This document shows positions 24,323-31,590 of a stretch of 64,000 bases of DNA, one piece after another (the stretch's first letter is position 1; the number at the start of each line of letters is the position of its first letter). The stretch is from Auraticoccus cholistanensis (lineage in GTDB: Bacteria > Actinomycetota > Actinomycetes > Propionibacteriales > Propionibacteriaceae). The translations under genes were made by a program, and so were the position numbers. The notes beneath the pieces are model-generated. The model made no database searches. It was not told where the DNA came from and saw only the letters and a list, made by a program, of their open reading frames with translations. The stretch is from assembly GCF_009742705.1 (NCBI RefSeq), contig NZ_WPCU01000010.1, forward strand, positions 469,636 through 533,635, given 5' to 3'.

Positions 24323-25287
24323 GGCCACTTCACCCCCAGCGAGATCGCCCCGAGCGCGGCCAGCACCGCGAACACCAGCCCGAACCCCGCGTACTGGGCG
24401 GTGACCTGCTGCAGCACCTTGCGGGTCCCGGACTCCACCGCCACGTCAGCGTAGACCTCGCGCAGGTCGCCGGCGGAGTCCGCCTCGTAGAAGGAGCCGC
24501 CGGTGGCCTCGGCGATCTGGCGCATCGTGACCGGGTCCGGCGGGACGGGCTCGCGCACCCCGTCCAGGTCGACGTAGCCGTTCTCGGTGCCGTAGGCGAT
24601 CGTGAACGTGCGCACCTCGGCCCGGGCCACCTCGGCGGCGGCCTGCATCGGCGCCCGGCCGCTGGTGTTCTCCCCGTCCGACAGCATCACGATCGAGCCC
24701 GGCGCGATGCCGTCGGGGTCGTCGGGGTCCTGGGGGGCCTGCTCCAGCGCACGCAGCGCCGTCACCAGGCTCTCCCCGATGGCCGTCGACTCCTGCGGCT
24801 GCAGCGTGGACACCGCGCGGGCGGCGGCGGCGTGGTCGGTGGTCGGCGGGATCACCACGGCCGGCGAGCCCGACATGCTGACCACGGAGACGTTGTACTC
24901 GGCCGGGATGGTGCCGATGAACTCGCTCGCCGCCACCTTGGCCGCCTCGAGCCTCGACGGCTCGATGTCGGTGGCCTCCATCGACAGCGACACGTCGATC
25001 ACCACCACGATGGTCGAGCGTGGCAGCGGCTCGTCGGCCTGGGCGACCGGGCGGGCGAAGGCCATGGTCAGCGTGATCAGGCTGAGCAGCGACAGCGCCA
25101 CCGCCAGGTGCCGGCGCCACTGCGACTGCTTGCCGATCACCGACTCCAGCATGGAGGTGTTGGTGTAGCGCATGCCGCGCCGGTTCTTCATCCGGCTGGC
25201 CAGCACGTAGAGCACCACCAGCACCGGGATGACGAGCAGCAGGAGCAGCCGGGACGGCACCTCGAACCCGTCGGGCGGGAAGATCAC
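24319..25287 (-). CDS. VWA domain membrane protein (BatA-like), first copy
   Basis: Protein of 322 residues with the same plan as its downstream paralogue: membrane helices LLLLLVIPVLVVLYVLASRM and HLAVALSLLSLITLTMAFAR, a VWA domain with MIDAS IDVSLSMEATDIEPSRLEAA, VMLSDGENTSGRAPMQAAAE and IAYGTENGYVDLDGVREPVP, and a C-terminal helix YAGFGLVFAVLAALGAISLG. The two copies share long identical runs around the MIDAS motif, so they arose by tandem duplication. GTG 25287 overlaps the DUF58 stop (GTGA). VWA proteins in MoxR operons are thought to act with the ATPase like magnesium-chelatase D/I pairs, binding protein or metal ligands. Confidence 0.92.
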   Translation of the reverse strand: MIFPPDGFEVPSRLLLLLVIPVLVVLYVLASRMKNRRGMRYTNTSMLESVIGKQSQWRRHLAVALSLLSLITLTMAFARPVAQADEPLPRSTIVVVIDVSLSMEATDIEPSRLEAAKVAASEFIGTIPAEYNVSVVSMSGSPAVVIPPTTDHAAAARAVSTLQPQESTAIGESLVTALRALEQAPQDPDDPDGIAPGSIVMLSDGENTSGRAPMQAAAEVARAEVRTFTIAYGTENGYVDLDGVREPVPPDPVTMRQIAEATGGSFYEADSAGDLREVYADVAVESGTRKVLQQVTAQYAGFGLVFAVLAALGAISLGVKWP

Positions 25288-26396
25288 CGGCTCACCCCCT
25301 GCGGCGGCGCGTGCAGCATGCTGGCCACCCGACGGTAGGCCAGCACGAAGCGGGCGATGTCCTGCACCCAGTCGCGGTCGGTGCGCAGCTGGATGTGACC
25401 CACACCTGCTCGACGAAGGGCGATCCGGATCCGTTCCCGCTGCGCGGCCGCGGCGGCGTCCATCCGCTGCCGGGTGGCCTCGTCGGCGGTGTTCACGTAG
25501 CGCTCGAAGTCGGTCTCGGGGTCGCGGATCAGCATGTCGCCGACGTCGGGGAACTCGATCTCGCGCCGGTCCACGACCTCGACCGCAAGCACCTGGTTGC
25601 GCACCGACAGCCGGCGCATGGCCCGCTCCCACTCGGGCTCGACGTTGGGGTCGAGCTCGTGGTCGCCGGGGGTGAGGAAGTCCGAGACCACCACCCGCAG
25701 CCCGCGGCGGCGCTGGGTGCGGGCCAGCTCCTCGATGCCGGCGGCCAGCGACAGGCTGCCCGTCTCGTGGTCGGGCACGATCGGCTCGGTCAGCATCCGG
25801 CGCAGCAGCCCGTAGAGCGCGCTGCGGCCCGAGCGCGCCGGCAGCCGGCGCATCTCGTCGGGGCGCATCACCAGCCCGCCGAACCGGTCACCCATCTTCT
25901 GGCTGAGGAAGCCGATGGTGGCCACGGCGGCGATGCCGAGGTCGCGCTTGGTGACGCCCTCGGTGCCCCAGTTCATCGACGGGGTGACGTCGAGCAGCGC
26001 CCACACCTCCAGCTCGCGGTCGGCGACGGTGTCGCGGACGTGCGCCTCGGTGGTGCGGGCGGTCACCGCCCAGTCGATGCGACGGACGTCGTCCTCGCCG
26101 GCACGGTAGGGTCGGGCGTCGTTGGACTCGCTGCCCGGCCCGGGGAGCAGACCCAGGTGGTCGCCCTGCAGGAACCCCTCCAGCCGCCGCACGATGGCCA
26201 GCTCGAGACGGCGCAGGGCCGCCTCGGGGGCCAGCTTGTTGAGCGGGATGGTCGGGACCGTGGGCTCGCCCACCACCGAGGACAGCGCCGCCGGGGCGGA
26301 CGCGGCGGGCGGGGGGAAGGCCTGCGGGGGCGTGCCCGCGGGCGGGGGGAACCCGGCCGGCGGTCCGGCGGGCGGGGGCAAGCTGGGGACGGACAC
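25284..26396 (-). CDS. DUF58 domain protein with Pro-rich N-terminus
   Basis: Protein of 370 residues found with MoxR ATPases. After a Pro/Ala-rich N-terminal ~50 residues, the DUF58 domain reads LRRLELAIVRRLEGFLQGDH, ARPYRAGEDDVRRIDWAVTA, RELEVWALLDVTPSMNWGTE (an embedded VWA-like DxTxS motif) and RRGLRVVVSDFLTPGDHELD. It corresponds to Rv1480 of M. tuberculosis. No membrane helix is present, so it is likely cytoplasmic. GTG 26396 starts 8 bases after the moxR stop; no ribosome site is visible, so translation is probably coupled. The stop overlaps the next VWA gene. Confidence 0.92.
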   Translation of the reverse strand: MSVPSLPPPAGPPAGFPPPAGTPPQAFPPPAASAPAALSSVVGEPTVPTIPLNKLAPEAALRRLELAIVRRLEGFLQGDHLGLLPGPGSESNDARPYRAGEDDVRRIDWAVTARTTEAHVRDTVADRELEVWALLDVTPSMNWGTEGVTKRDLGIAAVATIGFLSQKMGDRFGGLVMRPDEMRRLPARSGRSALYGLLRRMLTEPIVPDHETGSLSLAAGIEELARTQRRRGLRVVVSDFLTPGDHELDPNVEPEWERAMRRLSVRNQVLAVEVVDRREIEFPDVGDMLIRDPETDFERYVNTADEATRQRMDAAAAAQRERIRIALRRAGVGHIQLRTDRDWVQDIARFVLAYRRVASMLHAPPQGVSR

Positions 26397-26404
26397 GGCG
26401 CCGG

Positions 26405-27454
26405 TCAGGAGAAGTCGGGCTGCGGCGCGCGACCCTGCTCGGGGTGGCGCTGGCCGTTCCACACCGGGGTGGGCGGCGGGACCATCGCCACCACCCGCTC
26501 CACCACCTGGGAGGGGTCGATGTTGTCGGCGACGGCGTCGAAGCCGAGCACCAGCCGGTGGGCCATCACGTCGCGGGCCACGGCCTGCACGTCGGTGGGC
26601 AGCACGTAGTCGCGGCCGTGGATCAGCGCCAGCGCGCGGGAGGCGGCGACCAGGCCGAGGGTGGCGCGGGGGCTGCAGCCGATCTGGATCACCGAGGTCA
26701 GGTCCGGCATCCCGAACTCGGCCGGGGTGCGGGTGGCCAGCACCAGCCGGACGATGTACTCGGCCACCAGGTTGTGCACGAAGACGTTCGAGGCGCGCTC
26801 CTGCAGCGCCAGCACCAGCTGGGGGTTGAGCACCGGGCGGGCCTCCGGCGGGGTGACGCTCATCCGCCGCAGGATCTCGAACTCCTCGTTGCCCCGCGGG
26901 TAGGGGACGTCCACCTTGAGCAGGAAGCGGTCGCGCTGGGCCTCCGGCAGCGGGTAGACGCCCTCGGACTCGACGGGGTTCTGCGTCGCGATGACGATGA
27001 ACGGCTTCGGCGCCGGGTAGGTGCGGCCACCGATGGAGACCTGCTTCTCCGCCATCAGCTCCAGCATCGCCGACTGCACCTTGGCCGGCGCCCGGTTGAT
27101 CTCGTCGGCCAGCACGAAGTTGACGAAGACCGGGCCGAGCTCGACGTCGAAGCCCTCCTGGCTGGCCTTGTAGATGCGGGTGCCGACGATGTCGGAGGGC
27201 ACCAGGTCGGGGGTGAACTGCACCCGGGAGAACTCCCCGCCGACCACGGTGGCGAAGCTGCGCACCGCCAGGGTCTTGGCCACCCCGGGGACGCCCTCGA
27301 GCAGGATGTGGCCCTTGGCCAGCAGCCCGACCATGAGCTGCTCCACCATGTGCTCCTGGCCGACGATGACCCGCTGCACCTGGGCGATCGCGTCGCCGAG
27401 CAGTCGGGAGGCCTGCTGGTTGGTCAGCTGGTCGGTGCTCGTCGGGTTGCTCAC
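26405..27454 (-). CDS. moxR: MoxR family AAA+ ATPase
   Basis: AAA+ ATPase of 349 residues that acts as a chaperone-like motor for a VWA partner. Walker A is LEGVPGVAKTLAVRSFA, Walker B VLADEINRAPAKVQSAML, and sensor 1 FIVIATQNPVESEGVYPLPE, with the arginine finger in EAQRDRFLLKVDVPYP. GTG 27454 has AGGAGA about 6 bases upstream on this strand. It is the first gene of a five-gene unit, moxR-DUF58-VWA-VWA-yggS, that resembles Rv1479-Rv1481 in mycobacteria (known arrangement). The 180-base gap upstream is shared with a divergent gene and must hold the operon promoter. Confidence 0.95.
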   Translation of the reverse strand: MSNPTSTDQLTNQQASRLLGDAIAQVQRVIVGQEHMVEQLMVGLLAKGHILLEGVPGVAKTLAVRSFATVVGGEFSRVQFTPDLVPSDIVGTRIYKASQEGFDVELGPVFVNFVLADEINRAPAKVQSAMLELMAEKQVSIGGRTYPAPKPFIVIATQNPVESEGVYPLPEAQRDRFLLKVDVPYPRGNEEFEILRRMSVTPPEARPVLNPQLVLALQERASNVFVHNLVAEYIVRLVLATRTPAEFGMPDLTSVIQIGCSPRATLGLVAASRALALIHGRDYVLPTDVQAVARDVMAHRLVLGFDAVADNIDPSQVVERVVAMVPPPTPVWNGQRHPEQGRAPQPDFS

Positions 27455-27634
27455 TCACGTCTCCTGGTGCGGCTGTCGAGGCTCGAGGCTCCTCCGGAGC
27501 GACGGCTCGGCCCATTCTGGCAGACCGGTCAACGTGGGCGGGCTCGGCCCGGTTGGGCACAATGGGCCCCGATCACGGCGGGCAGCGCTCGGCTCGTCCG
27601 GTGCCAGCCGACACCTGTGATGAGATGAGGACCG

Positions 27635-28615
27635 ATGTCGACGCCGCAGCCCCCGGGACCTCCCGACGGTCCTCCTCCGTCCGAGGGCACCGCCGAGGAC
27701 GTGCTCGCCTACCCGCTGACCGAGGCCGACCCGCCGCGGGTCGACGAGTTCTGGCTGGACGCCCGGCTGCTGGCCCAGCCCAGCGGCGTCACCTACCTCG
27801 CCCACGACGGCCGGGACCGCCCGGTGCTGCTGGTGCTGCTGTCGGAGGGCGCCGCGGACGACCTGGCCGCCCGGGAGCGGTTCGCCGGGCGCATCAACGC
27901 CCTCCACATCGACGACGTGGTCGCCCGCGGCGGCAAGGGCCAGGACGAGGGCCGGCTGGCCCGCCGGTTCCGCCCCGAGGGCGACGTCCCCCCGGTCCCC
28001 GGCCAGGCCGCCACCGCGCCGTGGGCCGCGCTCGCCCACGACGGGCCGGAGTCGGTGCGGCGCACCGGGGAAATCCTCGACGACGTGCAGCTGGCCATGG
28101 TGCCGCCGCAGGGCACCCCCTCGGGCCCGGACTACCGCCACTACTGGATCGACCGGGTCCGCCCCGGGCTGACGCGGCTGTGGCCGCTGCCCTGGCCGGG
28201 CCGCCACACGCGGGCGGGCTGGGTCAGCATCCTGGTCTCCTGGCTGCTGATGATGCTGCTGGCGGCGCTGGCGGTGCTGATCGCGATCTGGATCTTCCAC
28301 GACGACCCGCCGCAGGCGCCGCCGCCGCCGAGCGGGCAGACCAGCTCGCCGCAGTCGGGCTCCCCGCCGCCGGACTCCGGCTCCCCCTCCCCGGACTCGG
28401 CGTCCCCGTCGCCGGAGTCGGCGTCGCCCTCCTCGGCGTCCCCCTCCTCGGGCTCCCCGTCGCCGGACTCGGCCTCGCCCAGCCCGACCGAGGGCTCGCC
28501 CAGCCAGACCCCGTCGATGTCGGGCTCGCCCTCGCCCAGCGGCACCGAGTCCGGGGGCGGCGAGCCGTCGGACTCCGGCCCGCCCGGGTCCCCCTCGCCG
28601 AGGTCGCGGCTGTGA
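27635..28615 (+). CDS. Uncharacterised single-pass membrane protein with Ser/Pro-rich tail
   Basis: A 326-residue protein of unknown function. The cytoplasmic N-terminal ~185 residues include VLAYPLTEADPPRVDEFWLD, GVTYLAHDGRDRPVLLVLLS and LHIDDVVARGG; this opening resembles pseudokinase-like regulatory parts, but no kinase motif is present. One membrane helix follows (WVSILVSWLLMMLLAALAVL, near residue 200), and the last ~105 residues are an extracellular low-complexity tail of SPSPDSASPSPES-type repeats. The tail could span the peptidoglycan or be glycosylated. ATG 27635 has GAGG a few bases upstream. The stop overlaps the HAD gene (GTGA), so both are co-translated. Confidence 0.75.
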   Translation: MSTPQPPGPPDGPPPSEGTAEDVLAYPLTEADPPRVDEFWLDARLLAQPSGVTYLAHDGRDRPVLLVLLSEGAADDLAARERFAGRINALHIDDVVARGGKGQDEGRLARRFRPEGDVPPVPGQAATAPWAALAHDGPESVRRTGEILDDVQLAMVPPQGTPSGPDYRHYWIDRVRPGLTRLWPLPWPGRHTRAGWVSILVSWLLMMLLAALAVLIAIWIFHDDPPQAPPPPSGQTSSPQSGSPPPDSGSPSPDSASPSPESASPSSASPSSGSPSPDSASPSPTEGSPSQTPSMSGSPSPSGTESGGGEPSDSGPPGSPSPRSRL

Positions 28616-29415
28616 GCGGCTGGCGTCCCCGGCTCGTGGTCTCCGACCTCGACGGCACCTTCCTCTCCCCCGACGGCACGGTCAGCGACGTGAACGCCGC
28701 CGCGGTGGCCGACGCGCTCGCGGCCGGGATCGAGGTGCTGTTCGCCACCGGTCGTCCGCCCGGCTGGCTGGGGGTGATCGCCGACCTGGGGCTGTCCAGC
28801 ACGGTCGTCATCGCCAGCAACGGCGCGCTGGTCTACGACGTGGCCAGCGAGCGCGTGCTGAGGCGCCGCAGCATCCCGCAGCGCTCGCTCGAGACCGTGG
28901 TGGCCGACCTGGTCGAGGCGCTGCCGGGGCTGCGGTTCGGGGTGGAGGACGGCTTCACCTTCCGCTGCACCCCCGACTACGTCTTCCGGGCCGGGAACGC
29001 CGACCGGGTGCGCCGGGTCGGGCGCGAGGAGCTGGTGGGCCAGCAGGAGGCGGTCAAGCTGCTGGCCCAGCACGAGGAGCTGGCGCCCGACGAGCTGGCG
29101 GCCGTGGTGGCGCCGGTGGTGGGCGACCGGCTGACCGTGACCCACTCGGCCATCGACGGCTGGGGGCTGCTGGAGATGAGCGGCCCCGGGGTGACCAAGG
29201 CCTCGACCCTGGCCGCCTGGTGCGACGAGCGCGGCATCGCCGCCGACGAGGTGGCCGCCTTCGGCGACATGCCGAACGACCGCGCGATGCTGGAGTGGGT
29301 CGGACGTCCGCACGTGATGGCCCACGCCCACCCCTCGCTGGCCGACCTGCGGGCGACCGTCGTCGGCTCCAACCTGGAGTCCGCGGTCGGGCGGACCATC
29401 CGCAGCTGGCTGTGA
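28612..29415 (+). CDS. HAD-superfamily hydrolase (Cof type)
   Basis: Phosphatase-like protein of 267 residues. Motif I is VVSDLDGTFLSPDGTVS (nucleophile Asp), motif II FATGRPPG, motif III lysine GVTKASTLAAWCDERG, and motif IV AFGDMPNDRAMLEWVG, the standard set of the Cof/YbiV class with a C2 cap. Such enzymes hydrolyse sugar phosphates or flavin/PLP-type phosphates; the substrate cannot be inferred. Start GTG 28612 overlaps the preceding stop as GTGA, giving the expected N-terminus SGWRPRLVVSDLDG. Confidence 0.93.
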   Translation: MSGWRPRLVVSDLDGTFLSPDGTVSDVNAAAVADALAAGIEVLFATGRPPGWLGVIADLGLSSTVVIASNGALVYDVASERVLRRRSIPQRSLETVVADLVEALPGLRFGVEDGFTFRCTPDYVFRAGNADRVRRVGREELVGQQEAVKLLAQHEELAPDELAAVVAPVVGDRLTVTHSAIDGWGLLEMSGPGVTKASTLAAWCDERGIAADEVAAFGDMPNDRAMLEWVGRPHVMAHAHPSLADLRATVVGSNLESAVGRTIRSWL

Positions 29416-29445
29416 GCCGTGCACGCCGCTGCGGGCGCCGCTGCG

Positions 29446-29451
29446 TACGCT
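29446..29451 (+). promoter_or_regulatory. -10 box for leaderless GT87 gene
   Basis: TACGCT ends 7 bases before GTG 29459 with no ribosome site between, the same pattern as at fasR and the response regulator gene. Confidence 0.5.
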
Positions 29452-29458
29452 GCACGTC

Positions 29459-30703
29459 GTGGTGGACCTCCGTGACGAGCTGACGACCCCCGGCCCCGCG
29501 GCCGACCCCGGCCTGCGGGTCGCCGGCTGGGTGCGCGCCTGCTGGTTGTTCGCGCTCCCGATGCTGTGCGGGCTGTGGGTCGGTGCCACCACCTTCGGCG
29601 GCGGCTCCTTCCAGCCGTGGGACCCGGTGATGGTCGACCTCGACGTCTACCTGCGGGCGGCCCGGCAGCTGCTGGCCGGCACCCCCATCTACGACGAGGG
29701 CTCCACGCTGCCCTTCCTCTACCCGCCGGTGGCCGCGCTGCTGGCGGTCCCGATGACGCTGGTGCCGCTGACGCTGGTGCAGGTCGGCTGGGTCGGGCTC
29801 AACGTGGCCCTGCTGATGGCCACGATGCACCGCCTCGGCGTCCACGGCTGGCGGCTCAGCCTGGGCGCGGGGGCGGTGGTGCTGCTGGTGGAGCCGGTCG
29901 CGCAGACCTTCGCCTTCGGCCAGCTGGGGATCATCCTGGTCGCGCTGGTGGTGCTGGACCTCGTCCCCGGGCCCCGGCTGCTGGACCGGGTGGGGCTCAC
30001 CCGCCGGCTCCCCACCGGATGGGCCAGCGGCTTCGGCGCGGCGCTCAAGCTCACCCCGGGGATCACCATCCCCTACCTCTTCCTGGCCGGGCACCGGCGG
30101 GCCGCGGCGACCGCGCTGGGCACCTTCGTCGGGCTGGGTGTGCTGGCGGCGCTGGTGCTGCCCGGCACCTCGCTGACCTACTGGGGCCGGCTGGCCGCCG
30201 GCGACTCCGGCCTGGGCGGCAGCGTCATCTACTTCACCAACCAGTCGGTGCTGGGCACCTGGCTGCGACTCACCCGGCTGGCGCCCGGCAGCGAGCTGGT
30301 GGCGCTGGCGCTGTCGGCCCTGGTGGCCGCGCTCGGGATCTGGGCCGCGGTGCTGTGGCACCGCCGCGGCAAGGTCGCGCTGGCGGTGAGCCTGCTCGGG
30401 GTGGCCAGCCTGCTCGCCTCGCCGGTGTCGTGGAGCCACCACTTTGTCTGGGTGGTGCCGCTGGCGCTGGTGATGCTGGACGAGGAGCTGCCGGTGCCGC
30501 TGCGGGTGCTCGGCTTCGTCTTCGCCGGCTACAGCGCCGCCACCCCCTTCGACCGGCTGCAGGGCGGGGACGACGTGGAGCTGACCTACGACTGGAGCCA
30601 GCTGCTGCTGGACTCCTGGACGCCGCTGCTCGGCGTGGCGCTGCTGCTGGTCGCCGTGGTGCTGGCCCGCGTGCCGGCCCGGCCCCGCGGCAGCGTGGGC
30701 TGA
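29459..30703 (+). CDS. GT87 family polyprenol-phosphate-dependent mannosyltransferase-like membrane protein
   Basis: Integral membrane glycosyltransferase-like protein of 414 residues (DUF2029/GT87). About ten hydrophobic segments are visible, for example LFALPMLCGLWVGATTF, MTLVPLTLVQVGWVGLNVAL and LGVALLLVAVVLARVP. Family features are the acidic loop after the first helix, MVDLDVYLRAARQLLAGTPI, with YDEGSTLPFLYPPVAALLAV, and the ALKLTPGITIPYLFLAGHR block. In mycobacteria such enzymes (PimE, alpha-mannosyltransferases for lipomannan) use polyprenyl-phosphate mannose at the outer face of the membrane. The exact acceptor here is unknown. GTG 29459 appears leaderless. It converges with the pcm-like gene with only 3 bases between stops. 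Confidence 0.88.
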   Translation: MVDLRDELTTPGPAADPGLRVAGWVRACWLFALPMLCGLWVGATTFGGGSFQPWDPVMVDLDVYLRAARQLLAGTPIYDEGSTLPFLYPPVAALLAVPMTLVPLTLVQVGWVGLNVALLMATMHRLGVHGWRLSLGAGAVVLLVEPVAQTFAFGQLGIILVALVVLDLVPGPRLLDRVGLTRRLPTGWASGFGAALKLTPGITIPYLFLAGHRRAAATALGTFVGLGVLAALVLPGTSLTYWGRLAAGDSGLGGSVIYFTNQSVLGTWLRLTRLAPGSELVALALSALVAALGIWAAVLWHRRGKVALAVSLLGVASLLASPVSWSHHFVWVVPLALVMLDEELPVPLRVLGFVFAGYSAATPFDRLQGGDDVELTYDWSQLLLDSWTPLLGVALLLVAVVLARVPARPRGSVG

Positions 30704-30706
30704 GGC

Positions 30707-31273
30707 TCAGCGCAGCGGGACGAACCGCCAGCTGCCGCCGGTGTCGCGGCGGGTGACCTGGTCGCCGTGGCGCTCCAGCTCCAGCAGCTGGTCCCCCACC
30801 GGGCAGATCAGCCGTCCGCCGTCGGCGAGCTGGGCGGCCAGCACGTCGGCGGTTGCGACGGTGCCCTCCGCCGAGACCAGCACCCGGTCCCAGGGGCCAC
30901 GGTCGGGGGCACCGAGGACGCCGGGCCGGGCGACCACGACCTGCGACCACGGGTCGGTCAGCCGCGGCCGGGCGGTCTCGACCAGCTCGGGCTCGAGCTC
31001 GACGCCGAGCACCTCACCGGCGGGGCCGACGAGGTGGGCCAGCAGAGCGGTGGTCCAGCCCGAGCCGCTGCCCACGTCCAGCACCCGCTGGCCCGGGTGC
31101 ACGTCCAGCAGCACCAGCATGTGCCGCACGGTGGTCGGCTGGGAGCAGGTGGCGCCGTGCCCGATCGGCAGCGGACGGTCCTCGGCGGCTGCCTCGCGGA
31201 CGGCCTCGGGCAGGAACCGGGAGCGGGGCACCGCCGCCAGCGCCTCGTCCACCCGCTGCTGCGCCGTGGCCAT
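30707..31273 (-). CDS. Protein-L-isoaspartate O-methyltransferase family protein
   Basis: SAM-dependent methyltransferase of 188 residues in the Pcm family, which repairs isoaspartyl residues in aged proteins. The sequence has the family entry VDEALAAVPRSRFLPEAVRE, then GHGATCSQPTTVRHMLVLLD, SAM motif I VLDVGSGSGWTTALLAHLVG and post-I acidic VLGVELEPELVETARPRL, followed by WDRVLVSAEG and LADGGRLICPVGDQLLEL. It is slightly shorter than E. coli Pcm. ATG 31273 begins 2 bases after the stop of the upstream short gene, so the two form a unit with pabBC upstream. Confidence 0.88.
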   Translation of the reverse strand: MATAQQRVDEALAAVPRSRFLPEAVREAAAEDRPLPIGHGATCSQPTTVRHMLVLLDVHPGQRVLDVGSGSGWTTALLAHLVGPAGEVLGVELEPELVETARPRLTDPWSQVVVARPGVLGAPDRGPWDRVLVSAEGTVATADVLAAQLADGGRLICPVGDQLLELERHGDQVTRRDTGGSWRFVPLR

Positions 31274-31275
31274 GG

Positions 31276-31590
31276 TCAGCCCGCAGCCGCCCGGGTGACC
31301 TCGAACATCTGGGTGCGGGCCACGCAGCGGTCGCGGACCGCCGTCATCGACACCCGCTCCGGGTCGACCAGGAAGCCCTCCAGCGCGTCGGTGTCGGGGA
31401 GGTCGATCACCTGCACCTCCAGCGGCTGGTCGGGGTCGGCCTCGCGCCGGCGGACGCGCTCGCGGACCCGTCCGCCGTAGCGGGGCAGCAGGGCCAGCAC
31501 GGCGTCCTCGTAGCGGGCCAGCTCGTCCTCACGGCCGGGGACCGCCCACAGCAGCACGGTCAGGGTGAGCCCCGGGGTCTCCTCCGCCAT
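31276..31590 (-). CDS. Small alpha/beta-barrel-like protein (DUF1330-like)
   Basis: A 104-residue protein: LTLTVLLWAVPGREDELARY, EDAVLALLPRYGGRV, LEVQVIDLPDTDALEGFLVD and MTAVRDRCVARTQMFEV. The pattern of a short strand, helix and the phrase VLALLPRYGGRV suggests the dimeric ferredoxin-like DUF1330/ABM class, of which most members have no known role. The start ATG 31590 lies within the 3' end of pabBC, so the genes overlap by 62 bases in different frames. No good ribosome site is visible. It is followed after 2 bases by the pcm-like gene. Confidence 0.75.
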   Translation of the reverse strand: MAEETPGLTLTVLLWAVPGREDELARYEDAVLALLPRYGGRVRERVRRREADPDQPLEVQVIDLPDTDALEGFLVDPERVSMTAVRDRCVARTQMFEVTRAAAG

